A DNA stretch of 64,000 nt from Longibacter salinarum. GTDB taxonomy: Bacteria > Bacteroidota > Rhodothermia > Rhodothermales > Salinibacteraceae. The notes under the pieces were generated by a model. It was not told the DNA's origin, did no database searches, and was given only the letters and a program-made list of their open reading frames with translations. Positions 35,863 through 45,345 of this stretch are shown here, piece by piece (position 1 is the first letter of the stretch; each line of letters starts with the position of its first letter). Location: assembly GCF_002554795.1 (NCBI RefSeq), contig NZ_PDEQ01000005.1:248001-312000 (forward strand), in the 5' to 3' direction. Made by a program: the position numbers and the translations under genes.

Positions 35863-36219
35863 TCACGCGGACCGGCGGTGCGCTCGTTCGGCGCCGCCTG
35901 TCTCGGACGCTGCATCCGAGGCGACCGGCGGCGCGTCAGACCGGGGCGACACACCCGGCTCCTGCTCACGCTCGGCGACAAGAGGATCATTGCCACACTG
36001 CAGACAGCGGTAATACCCACTCAACACGCGGGCCATCCAGGGCGTCTTCTCCTCACAGTGCGGGCAGTGATCGTAATGCTTCTGGTAATGCTTCGAGGAT
36101 CCTGCCGAGACCGCCAGATACTTCTGGCGAAGGTGGCGAAAAAGCTTCATACGGTGGTACGGGATCGTTAGGGGAAACCATCGAATCAGGCCGAAGTCTA
36201 CGTCAGATTCCTCCGGCAT
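35863..36219 (-). CDS. Small zinc-ribbon protein of unknown function
   Basis: A 118-residue protein with a four-Cys ribbon, CPHCEEKTPW...YYRCLQCGND (two C-x2-C knuckles about 20 residues apart), and a low-complexity charged tail. No catalytic domain. GGAG lies 8 bases upstream of the chosen ATG at 36219; a start at 36150 (MKLFRHLRQKY) is also possible. No operon partner. Confidence 0.6.
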   Translation of the reverse strand: MPEESDVDFGLIRWFPLTIPYHRMKLFRHLRQKYLAVSAGSSKHYQKHYDHCPHCEEKTPWMARVLSGYYRCLQCGNDPLVAEREQEPGVSPRSDAPPVASDAASETGGAERAHRRSA

Positions 36220-36459
36220 GTCGTGGTCTCCAACTTCGCCTCCCAGCCCTCCGTTCGGGCTCAAAGCGCCTGAAAGGGCTTTTGATAACCGTTTCTTGGC
36301 AACAAACCGCTTCCAGGCGCTCGCCCGTCGCACGGCTGTAACATGCACCGACGAGAAAATCGGTCACCGTCACGGTATGAAGCCGAGAAATGGTACCGAT
36401 TCACGACTCGATTCCGCAGGGCGAACCCGGTGCTTACGGGTCGGCCGAACCTGCTCTGC

Positions 36460-37470
36460 TCAGCCCCGCACGTCGTCGTTCGGGTACGTTAGCCCCCACG
36501 CTGCGCGCATTGCGTCCATCGTTTCCATGATTGCGATCGACTCGTCGAGCGGCATCACCGGGCTCTCCGTCCGCCCGTCGCGAAGGCAGTTGCAGACGTG
36601 GGCGATCTCGAACTGATAGCCATTCCCCTCCGGTGTCGTGCCGACCGTCGACCGCTCGCCATTTTCTTGGATCCAGGTAAAGGGACGCCCTTTCCACCAG
36701 TCGCGATCGTTCCGTAGACGGCCCTTTGCTCCGGCAATCGTGAGCCCACGTCCCGCGTCGGCGCGGAAGGAGGCGTGCCAGATAAACTGAGGCCCGTTGT
36801 CGTAGGAAAAGATCGCCGCCGATTGCTCGTCAACCTCCGTCGGCCCCATCTGCGCGGTCGACATGACATCGTCCGGTGGACCGAACAGGTCGAACGCCAA
36901 CGCGATCGGGTAGACGCCGAGGTCAAGGAGCGTTCCTCCCGCGAGATCTCGGGCGAAGAGTCGGTCATTCGGATCCGTAGGCCGCAGCGTGCTTATGTCC
37001 GCGACGACGCTGCTAATGGAGCCCAGATCACCGTCCTTAACCATCCGCCGTATCCGGCTCATCGTCGGGTGGAACCGGGTCCACATCGCCTCCATGAGGA
37101 AGACGCCGGCCTTACGTGCGGCAGCGGCCATTTTTCGCGCCTCTGTCGCGTTGACGGTGAATGCCTTTTCGCAGAGCACAGCCTTGCCCGCCTCGATGGC
37201 GAGGCGCGCATCCGCGGCGTGGCGGGAGTGCGGTGTCGCGATGAACACGAGGTCGACATTGTCGTCGTGAACCACAGCCTCGTACGAGTCGTGCGCGACC
37301 GGCACATCGAACTCCGCCGCAAACGAGTCGGCCGTCGACTGGCGCCGCGACCCGATCGCAGCGATTTCGGCGCCGGGGACGAGCGGGATATCGGCGGCAA
37401 CGAGACGGGCGATCATGCCCGTACCGAGCATGCCCCACCGAATGGGGCGAGGAGAGGAAGACGCAGGCAT
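36460..37470 (-). CDS. Gfo/Idh/MocA-family oxidoreductase
   Basis: A 336-residue NAD(P)-dependent dehydrogenase. The Rossmann motif GMLGTGMIA lies at 13-21 and the conserved EK (101-102, in CEKAFTVN) carries the catalytic Lys of the family, normally EKP. MEAMWTRFHPTM and GGTLLDLGVYPI match the dihydrodiol-dehydrogenase/glucose-fructose-oxidoreductase branch. The substrate is probably a sugar or cyclitol. It lies 74 bp downstream of the histidine kinase gene on the same strand, which is likely coincidence. Confidence 0.92.
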   Translation of the reverse strand: MPASSSPRPIRWGMLGTGMIARLVAADIPLVPGAEIAAIGSRRQSTADSFAAEFDVPVAHDSYEAVVHDDNVDLVFIATPHSRHAADARLAIEAGKAVLCEKAFTVNATEARKMAAAARKAGVFLMEAMWTRFHPTMSRIRRMVKDGDLGSISSVVADISTLRPTDPNDRLFARDLAGGTLLDLGVYPIALAFDLFGPPDDVMSTAQMGPTEVDEQSAAIFSYDNGPQFIWHASFRADAGRGLTIAGAKGRLRNDRDWWKGRPFTWIQENGERSTVGTTPEGNGYQFEIAHVCNCLRDGRTESPVMPLDESIAIMETMDAMRAAWGLTYPNDDVRG

Positions 37471-37543
37471 GCGTAGTTGAGGGCGGTATCTGTTCTAGAA
37501 AGGTCGAACGGGTGGCTGTCGATGAGCGAGGCAGGCCCGGCTA

Positions 37544-39565
37544 TCAATGGAGGTGCCCGTCATCGTGCGGCGGGACGGCGTCACCAATCGGCAGCCGAAC
37601 GGTGAACGTGGTTCCCTCCCCGAGCGTGCTGTCCACATCGATTTCGCCGTCGAGGAGCTCCGTAAGTCGCTTCGCGATGGCAAGTCCCAGACCGGACCCC
37701 TGCTTGTTCATGCTTCCAGGCCCTCGCGTGAACGCTTCGAATAGGTCATCGAGAAACTCATCTTCAATCCCGACGCCGGTGTCCGACACACGAATGACGA
37801 CGTGATGATCCTCCGTTGCGAGGTTTACCGTCACCCGTCCCCCGTCCGGCGTAAACTTGAGGGCATTTCCGATCAGGTTATCGGAGATCCGGTGCAGATA
37901 GGCTGGATCAAGAACGGCGTAGATCGACGCACTGGGGATGTCCCCGACGAGCTCGATGTTCTTCTGAGTTGCCTGGGGTCTGAAAATCTCAATCGTTCCC
38001 AGAAGTTCGTCCGTTACGTCGATGCGCTGAAGGTCGGGTTCAATCGAGCCGGATTCGATTTTCGACAGGTCGAGGACGGAATCGATCGTATTCAACAGTC
38101 GCAGACCGGACCGTTCGATCAGCGAGATCCGCCCCTGTAGCTCCTCCGGCGCCTCCATCGACAGCAGCTCTGTCAGATTCATAATGGACGACAGCGGCGT
38201 GCGAACGTCGTGGCTCATGTTGGCGAGAAACGACGACTTGAGCCGGCTCGCCCGCTCCGCCTCCTCCTTTGCCTCCTTCAACTCGCGCTCCCGTTGCACT
38301 TGCTCGGTAATGTCGATAATGGAGAACACCACCTGCTGCACCTCCTCGTCTCGGGGCCCCATCAGGGGCGCGCCGCTGACCGAAATCAGGCGTTCCTCTC
38401 CGTCTGCCCGAACGAGACACAGCCGCAAGTCCCTCACCTGCCTCCCCGTCTCGACGATGTCGTAGAAGGGCCAGGCGTCTTCGTCGATCGGCGAGCCATC
38501 GAGCGCCTTTAACGTTCCAATCTCACTCTGATGCTTGCCAATCGCGTCCTTCCCGATCCCGAGGATCTCCTCCGCTCGCGGATTCGAAAAGGTGAACGCT
38601 CCCGTTTTTGCATCGACTGAAACGATTGCTGCCACGCTGGTGCCGACGATCGCGTCGACGAGATTCTGTTTCCGATGAAGGTCCCGCTGTGCCTCGATAC
38701 GCTCGCTGACGTCCTTAAAATACACCGAGAGTCCGCCACGGAAGGGGTAGGCGTGAACCTCAAACCAGACGTCGAGCGGTGGATAGTACTCGACGAACTC
38801 GACCGTCTCCTGCTGTTCGACGGCCCGCTCGTATTCCACCTGGAATGTCGATCCAACGGCATCGGGGAAGGCATCCCAGATATGGTGACCGAGAAGATCT
38901 TCGCGTGACGCGTCCAGCATGTGTTCGGCTCGAGCGTTCACGTACGAAAACCGGAAGTCATCGTCGAGCGCAAAGAAGGCATCGGTAATGCTCTCCAGAA
39001 TGCGCTTCGTTTGCTTGCTCGAAGCGCGGAATGCCTCTTTTGACGCGTTCAAGTCCACCGCAAAGCGGCGGAGACTCAGTTCGTCCATCACCACGCCGGC
39101 CATGTCCGTCAACGCCTCCCGGTCGCCGTCATCGAAGTCGTCATGCGGCTTCTGGTCGATCAGGCAGACCGTGCCGAGGCGATGTCCGTTGGCAGCGATG
39201 AGTGGTGCACCCGCGTAAAATCGGATGCCGGGCTCTCCGGTCACAAACGGGTTGCTCGCAAACCGCGGATCTTTTTTCGCATCCGGCACAACCATCACGT
39301 CGTCCGACTCGATGGCATGCGCGCAGAACGACACATTGCGAGGTGTCGAGCGCGCCGACAATCCCTGGGCGGCCAGACACCACTGCTCGTTCTGGTCGAT
39401 AAAATTAACCATCGCAATCGGCACGTCGAAGAGCCGCGTTGCGAGTCGAGTAATTCGACGAAAGGCGTTGGCAGGCGGAGCATCGAGGACGTGGTATTCG
39501 TCGAGCGTCTCAACTCGCCGGCGCTCCTCCTGCGAGGACTGGTTTAAAAACTGAAGAGCTTCCAT
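37544..39565 (-). CDS. GAF/PAS sensor histidine kinase
   Basis: A 673-residue soluble sensor. A GAF domain (about 25-165, with FDVPIAMVNFIDQNEQWCL and NVSFCAHAI typical of the cyanobacterial-type GAF) is followed by two PAS domains (about 185-300 and 305-425), HisKA with His452 in NMSHDVRTPL, and a HATPase domain (DNLIGNALKF, DTGVGIED, GSGLGLAIAKRL). It closely resembles the kinase at 30636-33524 in its output half, so the two may be paralogues. No response regulator is adjacent. The start MEALQFLNQ (39565) is chosen over one 7 codons upstream. Confidence 0.9.
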   Translation of the reverse strand: MEALQFLNQSSQEERRRVETLDEYHVLDAPPANAFRRITRLATRLFDVPIAMVNFIDQNEQWCLAAQGLSARSTPRNVSFCAHAIESDDVMVVPDAKKDPRFASNPFVTGEPGIRFYAGAPLIAANGHRLGTVCLIDQKPHDDFDDGDREALTDMAGVVMDELSLRRFAVDLNASKEAFRASSKQTKRILESITDAFFALDDDFRFSYVNARAEHMLDASREDLLGHHIWDAFPDAVGSTFQVEYERAVEQQETVEFVEYYPPLDVWFEVHAYPFRGGLSVYFKDVSERIEAQRDLHRKQNLVDAIVGTSVAAIVSVDAKTGAFTFSNPRAEEILGIGKDAIGKHQSEIGTLKALDGSPIDEDAWPFYDIVETGRQVRDLRLCLVRADGEERLISVSGAPLMGPRDEEVQQVVFSIIDITEQVQRERELKEAKEEAERASRLKSSFLANMSHDVRTPLSSIMNLTELLSMEAPEELQGRISLIERSGLRLLNTIDSVLDLSKIESGSIEPDLQRIDVTDELLGTIEIFRPQATQKNIELVGDIPSASIYAVLDPAYLHRISDNLIGNALKFTPDGGRVTVNLATEDHHVVIRVSDTGVGIEDEFLDDLFEAFTRGPGSMNKQGSGLGLAIAKRLTELLDGEIDVDSTLGEGTTFTVRLPIGDAVPPHDDGHLH

Positions 39566-39897
39566 GGACAAACGGCGATAGCACAAATGGAAAACAGCAC
39601 GTCTCTTACCGTCGCAGCACGTGATCCACTTCAGCGGACGACAAAAGCCGGCTTGTACCCGGCGGTGAACGACATGCCGAGCACGTATTTCGGGAAATAG
39701 ATGTTAAGGTCAGATCACCCGGCGACGACCCAGACTGGGATTGGGGACGCTCCTGAGACTCCCTCTACATCTCGAAAGTACAGTCTACCGGATGCTATTG
39801 ACGAAATGCAGATCGAATGACGTAACGGACGTAATGATCTGGGAAGTGCCCGAAAGATGTGGGCATTAGGGCCAGCCATCATGCACGTGATTTAACA
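39566..39897. other. Intergenic region, nothing recognised
   Basis: About 330 bp upstream of the kinase on its strand and after the next gene's stop. No repeat, hairpin with T-run or reading frame that I can support. Confidence 0.35.
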
Positions 39898-41289
39898 TCA
39901 GGCTGGCAGGTTCATTCGATCTCGCAAGTTCGCCTGCACGGCGTCGCGCCGGTTTTCCAGTGCGGAGCTGATACTGACGTCGTACGGAGGATCAGCCAGA
40001 TCCAGCTGGCGAAGCCGTTCGGGTAAGGCTTTGACCTGCCGAGCGGCTTCCGCCCGGATGTCATCGAGCGGTCGGGGCCGTCCTGCCTCCGTACGTTCGC
40101 CGTCCTTCATGACACACATTAGTAGCGGCGTACCATCCTGATCACCTGCCTCTTCTGCGATGCAGATGACGTCCTGCGTGGCTTCGCCGTCGTCGAAGAG
40201 GCGCATAACCTGTTTCCGCCCAGGGAGATTCGACTTGTCCTTGGCCAGTTTCATTCTCGGCGCGCCATCATAGCCGCTCAGCTTGTAGGCGCTGTCGAGA
40301 TACGGTTGGTCGGCCATCGTTCCCATGCGCGTCCCGACACCGAAGCCGTCGATCGGTGCACCCTGCTCCAGCAAATCCGTAATCTTGTGCTCGTCGAGAC
40401 TGCTACTTGCCAGAATCATCACGTCGTCCAGTCCTTCTTCGTCCAGTCGCGCGCGAGCCTGTTTTGCCAGTTCAGCCAGATCGCCGGAATCCAGTCGAAC
40501 CCCGCGCACCTGGAAGTCATCCCCCCATTCGCGGGCCAGATCGATGACTTTCTCAATCCCCGTCATCGTATCGTACGTGTCCACGAGCAGAACCGTGTCC
40601 GGATATTGACGCGTGAAGTTTCGGAAGGCGGCCATCTCCGCGTCGTGCGCCTCCACGTAGCTATGCGCCATCGTGCCGGTGATCGGAATGCCGTATGCGT
40701 GGCCCGCAGCAACATTGGACGTGGAGTCAACCCCGGCGATGTACATGGCGCGCGCCCCCTTCATGGACGCGTCGGTACCATGCATGCGGCGCATCCCGAA
40801 GTCGGCAACCAGGCGATCGGTGCCGTCCGCCGTCGCGGCCTGAACCACGCGGGCGGCCTTCGACGCGGCGCCCGTCTGAAACGTGAGCTGATTGAGCAGA
40901 AACGTCTCTGCCAGCTGCGCCTCTCCGATCGGCGCCACGACCTCCACAAGCGGTTCATCGGGAAAGACGGGTGTCCCTTCGGCCACGGCATACACGTCGC
41001 CCGTAAACGAAAAGTCGGAAAGCCACGCGAGAAACTCCTCATCGAACGTGCCCTGCTCCCGAAGATACTCGATGGCCTCCTCCGAGAACGTCATCGACTC
41101 CAGAAATTCGAGCACCTGCTCCAGGCCACACGCCAGAAGGAAGTTTCGGTGCTTCAGCCGACGGACGAATAGATCGAAGACCGCATTCGCGTGCATGTCT
41201 TCTGCCCAGTACGCCTGCAGCATTGTGAGCTGGTACAGGTCGGTGTACAGTGGTGCTGTATCGGCACGCAACTGGTCGTCGAAAGGCAT
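39898..41289 (-). CDS. pncB: Nicotinate phosphoribosyltransferase
   Basis: A 463-residue enzyme of NAD salvage (Preiss-Handler pathway) that joins nicotinate to PRPP. The signatures are PLYTDLYQLTMLQAYW at the N-terminus, VADFGMRRMHGTDASMKGAR (substrate-binding FGxRR), DTYDTMTGIEKVIDLA and VRLDSGDLAELAKQAR (PRPP-site DSGD). Length and order fit the family. The ATG at 41289 gives the canonical start. A 34-bp direct repeat lies upstream. Confidence 0.95.
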   Translation of the reverse strand: MPFDDQLRADTAPLYTDLYQLTMLQAYWAEDMHANAVFDLFVRRLKHRNFLLACGLEQVLEFLESMTFSEEAIEYLREQGTFDEEFLAWLSDFSFTGDVYAVAEGTPVFPDEPLVEVVAPIGEAQLAETFLLNQLTFQTGAASKAARVVQAATADGTDRLVADFGMRRMHGTDASMKGARAMYIAGVDSTSNVAAGHAYGIPITGTMAHSYVEAHDAEMAAFRNFTRQYPDTVLLVDTYDTMTGIEKVIDLAREWGDDFQVRGVRLDSGDLAELAKQARARLDEEGLDDVMILASSSLDEHKITDLLEQGAPIDGFGVGTRMGTMADQPYLDSAYKLSGYDGAPRMKLAKDKSNLPGRKQVMRLFDDGEATQDVICIAEEAGDQDGTPLLMCVMKDGERTEAGRPRPLDDIRAEAARQVKALPERLRQLDLADPPYDVSISSALENRRDAVQANLRDRMNLPA

Positions 41290-41354
41290 ACATCTCGCGA
41301 TTTCTTCGGAGGCAGTGTGACGGGTCGTACCAACACGCGGCACGTCGGTTTACT

Positions 41355-41487
41355 ATCCCGTCCACACCTCAAAAGTTTGTTGCCTTGCTATAGTCGTTCA
41401 GGCATCGATACGGCTTCGCGTTTGCACCTGAATAATGGACAGGCCGGTATACGATCCCGTCCACACCTCAAAAGTTTGTTGCCTTGC
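41355..41487. repeat. 34-bp direct repeat pair
   Basis: The same 34 bases (starting ATCCCGTCCACACCTC, ending GTTTGTTGCCTTGC) occur at 41355-41388 and 41454-41487, start to start 99 bp apart, with related flanks (ATCGATACGG/ACGATACGG after each). Only two copies, in the gap upstream of pncB. Confidence 0.7.
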
Positions 41488-41555
41488 CCCGGAAGATCTG
41501 GCGACGATACGGTCTTACGTTTCTGCGAACATGAATGCGTCTGCTCGGCCGCACC

Positions 41556-43973
41556 TTATTCTCCCCGCAAACTGTGCGCGGGGTGGACCCGGGCCGCCTT
41601 CACGGCATGATAACCGACGGTGAGCAATGCCACGATCATGGCCAGTGCTCCGGCGAATACGAAGACCCCGACACCGATATCCACGCGATAAGCGAAGTCG
41701 GACAGCCATCCGTTCATGGTGACGTAGGCAACGGGCAGGGCAACCAGGAATGCGATCATCACAAGCAGCATAAACTCGCGGGACAACAGCGCCACGATTT
41801 CCGGCACGGTCGCTCCGAGTGCCTTGCGAATCCCGATCTCCCGCGTTCTCCGCTGTGCCGTGTAGGTGGCGAGCCCGAACAGGCCGAGGCACGCGATCAA
41901 GATGGCGACCCCGGCGAAGATGCTGAAGAGCCGGCCCGTGCGCTGCGTGTCGCGATGCAGGCTCGCATAGCTCTGATCGAGAAAGCTGTACTGGAATGGG
42001 TTCTCGGGATTCAAGTCGGCCCAGAACAACCGCATGTCGCTAAGGATCGGCATCGCATCGCCCGGGGCGAGTCGAACGTACACCCGCGAAGCCCAGCGAC
42101 TCGGCCGAAGAACGAGCGGATCCACGTTGTAGCGCATCGACTGATAGTGAAAATCCTCCACGACGCCGATCACGGTCCACTCTCGCTCCGTTCCGTCCGG
42201 CGATGGCTCGCGGAGACGGTGCCCAACGGGGTCGTCCCAGCCAAACCGCGCGGCCAGGGCTTCGTTTATCATCACGGCGGAGGAATCCGCCTCACGCCCT
42301 TCGTCGAAGCTCCGGCCCGCGATAACGTTGAGGTTCAGTGCCTCGTCCAGTCCGAACCCGACGCTGAGGTAGTTGAACGTTTGTGCCTGACTCATCGGCG
42401 CATCGTCCGGCAGAAAGAGCGTATTGCTAACGCCATCGCTCTGGAAAATCGCTGATCCCGCGGCGGCGGCAACCACGCTCGGCAGGTGCCGAAGGCGCTC
42501 GATGTATCGTGGCTGATCCTCCTCCAGCGACCACGCTCGATTGATAACCGCCACCTGCTCTTTATCGAGACCGAGTCGCTTGGACTGGACGTAGTCGAAC
42601 TGATTCTGCACGATGAATGTGCCGGCGATAAGTGCAATCGACACGGAGAACTGGAGGACAACCAGTCCCTGGCGAAGGCGCCGACCGTGCCCACCGGAGC
42701 TGTGGCGGTCGTCGGTTTTCAACACGAGGGCCGGCTGGAACCGTGACAGCGCAAATGCGGGATAGCTGCCAGCGATCAGCCCCACGCCCACGATGACGAC
42801 CAGGCCCCCCAGCAGGATCTCGGGCTGAAGCACATCGCTCGCACGTAGCTCCGTGGCGGCGACGCTGTTGAACAGCGGCAAGCTAATGAGCGCCACACCG
42901 AGGGCCGCCACGGTCGCTGTCGCCGTCATGATCATGGCCTCCCCAAGAAACTGCGCGGCAAGCTGACCGCGTGCGGCGCCCAGGGCCTTCCGCATGCCGA
43001 CCTCCGTCGCCCGTTCCGAGGCCCGCGCCGTCGCCAGGTTCATAAAGTTGATGCAGGCGAGAAGCAGAATGAAGAGTGCTATGGCCGAGAAGGTGTATAC
43101 GTACGTGATCGACCCATTCGGTCGAAACTCGAACGCGGTATCCGAACGGAGGTGGATGTCGAGCAGCGGCATGGCATAGTACCGGTACCGCGCCCCATTG
43201 CCCATCATCTCTTCCATGCTGATGCCGACGAACTCCTTGACCTGCGGCGCGACGAAGGTCGAAACCATCTCATCCAACTTCGACTGAAGAGACGTAGCGG
43301 TTGCGGCCTCGGTGAGCTTCACGTAGGTGTAGTAGTTATTCGACACCCACATGTCCTGCATCCGTGGACTGATCTCGATCGATCCGACCGCGTCGAACGG
43401 CATATGCGTCGTACGAGGCGGATCCTGAATAACCGCCGTCACCTCCTGCACCGACCCGTTGAGATCGGCCGTTCGCCCCACGACGTCGGTCCGCCCGAAG
43501 AGACGGGACGCGGTCGATGCCGTAAGAACAATCACCTCATCGCCGTGCAGGGCGCGGTCGAGCGATCCGTGGAGGACGTCGAATCCGGCAAACACGTCGA
43601 AGAATGAGGTATCGGCCCAGATCACTCGGGTATTGGGAAAGTCGCTCGCCTCGACCTGAAACCCGACGTCTGAGTCGTACCGAAACCGCGTCGCCTCTTG
43701 CACCTCGGGCACATTGTCTACGAGTGCCGGACCAAGGGGCGCCGCCGTGATCGGTCCTTTCATCTCCTGGTCCTGCATCTTGAGGTCGAGCCCGAGACGG
43801 TAGATCTGCTCCGCGTCCGGATGAAATTGATCGTAGTGGAGCTCCTGGTTCACCCAGAGTCCAATGAGAAGGCACACGGCGAGCCCGACGGTCAGGCCGA
43901 ATACGTTGATCAGGGTCGGTCCCGGACGCCGTTGGAGCGCGCGACCGGCAATTTTCAGATAGTTGCGAAGCAT
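41556..43973 (-). CDS. FtsX/MacB-type ABC transporter permease
   Basis: An 805-residue permease with two repeats of the pattern span, periplasmic MacB core, three-span FtsX unit. The first half begins NYLKIAGRALQRRPGPTLIN and has the MNLATARASERATEVGMRKA cytoplasmic coupling loop; the second repeats it as TYTAQRRTREIGIRKALGAT. These large fused MacB-like permeases are mechanotransmission exporters working with a LolD/MacB-type ATPase and a membrane-fusion protein, both encoded upstream. The cargo is unknown (peptide, lipid or drug). It is the last gene of the unit. Confidence 0.92.
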   Translation of the reverse strand: MLRNYLKIAGRALQRRPGPTLINVFGLTVGLAVCLLIGLWVNQELHYDQFHPDAEQIYRLGLDLKMQDQEMKGPITAAPLGPALVDNVPEVQEATRFRYDSDVGFQVEASDFPNTRVIWADTSFFDVFAGFDVLHGSLDRALHGDEVIVLTASTASRLFGRTDVVGRTADLNGSVQEVTAVIQDPPRTTHMPFDAVGSIEISPRMQDMWVSNNYYTYVKLTEAATATSLQSKLDEMVSTFVAPQVKEFVGISMEEMMGNGARYRYYAMPLLDIHLRSDTAFEFRPNGSITYVYTFSAIALFILLLACINFMNLATARASERATEVGMRKALGAARGQLAAQFLGEAMIMTATATVAALGVALISLPLFNSVAATELRASDVLQPEILLGGLVVIVGVGLIAGSYPAFALSRFQPALVLKTDDRHSSGGHGRRLRQGLVVLQFSVSIALIAGTFIVQNQFDYVQSKRLGLDKEQVAVINRAWSLEEDQPRYIERLRHLPSVVAAAAGSAIFQSDGVSNTLFLPDDAPMSQAQTFNYLSVGFGLDEALNLNVIAGRSFDEGREADSSAVMINEALAARFGWDDPVGHRLREPSPDGTEREWTVIGVVEDFHYQSMRYNVDPLVLRPSRWASRVYVRLAPGDAMPILSDMRLFWADLNPENPFQYSFLDQSYASLHRDTQRTGRLFSIFAGVAILIACLGLFGLATYTAQRRTREIGIRKALGATVPEIVALLSREFMLLVMIAFLVALPVAYVTMNGWLSDFAYRVDIGVGVFVFAGALAMIVALLTVGYHAVKAARVHPAHSLRGE

Positions 43974-44154
43974 GGAATTCAAAGGGCTAACGAGTAGGGA
44001 AACGCGCCGGGCATCATCTTAATCGCAAATCATCGCCCACAGCACGGGTCGAGAGACAGCCGGGTTACACGCGAAAGATGCTGACTGCGGACGTGCCGGT
44101 CGACCAGCAATAGCACCTTCGAACCCTCCGATGTAAGCACACCCGCATGGAGCA

Positions 44155-44856
44155 CTACTGCGTGTGCGCTGCATATTCTTGCGCGATAAAGTTTTCGCTC
44201 ACGACCTTGCCGTCGAACAAGTGGATCGTGCGTCCGCTGTACTCGGCGTCGGCAGGGGAGTGCGTCACCATCACGATCGTGGTGCCGGCTTCGTTGAGGT
44301 CGGCGAGCAGGTTCATGACCTGCGTGCCGTTGGTCGAGTCGAGGTTACCGGTCGGCTCATCGGCGAGGATCAGCTTCGGGTCCGCGACGACGGCTCGCGC
44401 CACCGCCACGCGCTGCTGCTGACCACCGGAGAGCTGCTGCGGGAAGTGTCCCTTGCGATGCGTCATCTGAACACGGTCGAGCGCCGCCTCCACCCGCTCC
44501 CGTCGTTCACCAGACGGTGTATTCAGGTAAAGTAGGGGCAGCTCCACGTTCTCATAGACCGTCAGCTCATCGATCAGGTTAAAGCTCTGGAAGACGAAGC
44601 CAATGTTGCCCTTGCGGCGCTTGGCACGCTGGCGCTCCGAGAAGCCGGAGACATCCTCGCCGTCGAACAGGTGAGATCCATCCGTCGGCGTATCAAGCAG
44701 GCCCAGGATATTCAGCAGCGTCGACTTTCCACAGCCGGACGGCCCCATAATGGAGACGAACTCCCCCTGCTCAATGTGCAAGCCGACGCCGTTCAAGGCG
44801 ATGGTTTCGACTTCTTCAGCGCGGTAGACCTTGCGGAGACTGTCTGTTTTTATCAT
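44155..44856 (-). CDS. ABC exporter ATPase (LolD/MacB type)
   Basis: A 233-residue ATPase with Walker A GPSGCGKST (39-47), Q-loop FVFQSFNLIDELTVYENVEL, signature LSGGQQQRVAVARA, Walker B LILADEPTGNLDS and the H-loop VTHSP. NLIDELTVYENVELPLLYL is diagnostic of the LolD/MacB/FtsE group. It pairs with the FtsX permease 181 bp downstream and the fusion protein upstream. An A/T-rich leader precedes its ATG. An S23-type gene on the opposite strand separates it from the fusion protein gene. Confidence 0.94.
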   Translation of the reverse strand: MIKTDSLRKVYRAEEVETIALNGVGLHIEQGEFVSIMGPSGCGKSTLLNILGLLDTPTDGSHLFDGEDVSGFSERQRAKRRKGNIGFVFQSFNLIDELTVYENVELPLLYLNTPSGERRERVEAALDRVQMTHRKGHFPQQLSGGQQQRVAVARAVVADPKLILADEPTGNLDSTNGTQVMNLLADLNEAGTTIVMVTHSPADAEYSGRTIHLFDGKVVSENFIAQEYAAHTQ

Positions 44857-44932
44857 TTTTTATTTGTTTTTATTGTACGTTGTTTGTGGTTAATCGGATT
44901 TAGGTCTAACGGGGTTACCAGATTTGTAAGGT

Positions 44933-45289
44933 ATGAGCAAGACGAGTTTTGAGAACCTTGTCGTATACCAGCTTGCAGCCCAGCTGTCTGACGAGGTGTG
45001 GGATATCGTTAAGGGGTGGCCTCGGTTTGAGCGGAATACCATTGGCACGCAGCTAGTCCGGGCTGTTGATAGTGTCGGAGCGAACCTTGCGGAAGGGGCT
45101 GGGCACGGTTCGGAGGCCGATAATCGGCGATTCGTTTATATCGCACGTGGCTCGTTGTATGAGGCGAAGCACTGGCTTCACCGAGCCCACCGGCGCGGTC
45201 TACTCCTTGCAGACGATGTCGAAACGCTACAGCCCATGATGAAAAAGCTCTTTCCCAAACTGAATGCATACCTGAACTCTATCGGCTGA
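44933..45289 (+). CDS. Four-helix-bundle protein, 23S-rRNA IVS (S23) family
   Basis: A 118-residue protein with the S23 pattern: FENLVVYQLAAQLSDEVWDI, then GTQLVRAVDSVGANLAEGAG and RFVYIARGSLYEAKHWLHRA. The NhAEG motif in helix 2 is the family mark. These proteins form pentameric helical bundles and occur inside rRNA intervening sequences or alone between genes; their role is unknown. Here it sits on the opposite strand between two genes of the exporter locus, which suggests insertion. Confidence 0.88.
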   Translation: MSKTSFENLVVYQLAAQLSDEVWDIVKGWPRFERNTIGTQLVRAVDSVGANLAEGAGHGSEADNRRFVYIARGSLYEAKHWLHRAHRRGLLLADDVETLQPMMKKLFPKLNAYLNSIG

Positions 45290-45295
45290 CGCCGC

Positions 45296-45345
45296 CGTAA
45301 ATGGTAATCCAATTAACCATCCACAATTTACCATTCACGATCATT
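45296..45345. repeat. Degenerate TTTACCATTCAC-like repeat tract
   Basis: AACCATCCACAATTTACC followed by ATTCACGATCATTCG: imperfect units of about 7-8 bases that run into the 3' end of the fusion protein gene. Confidence 0.45.
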
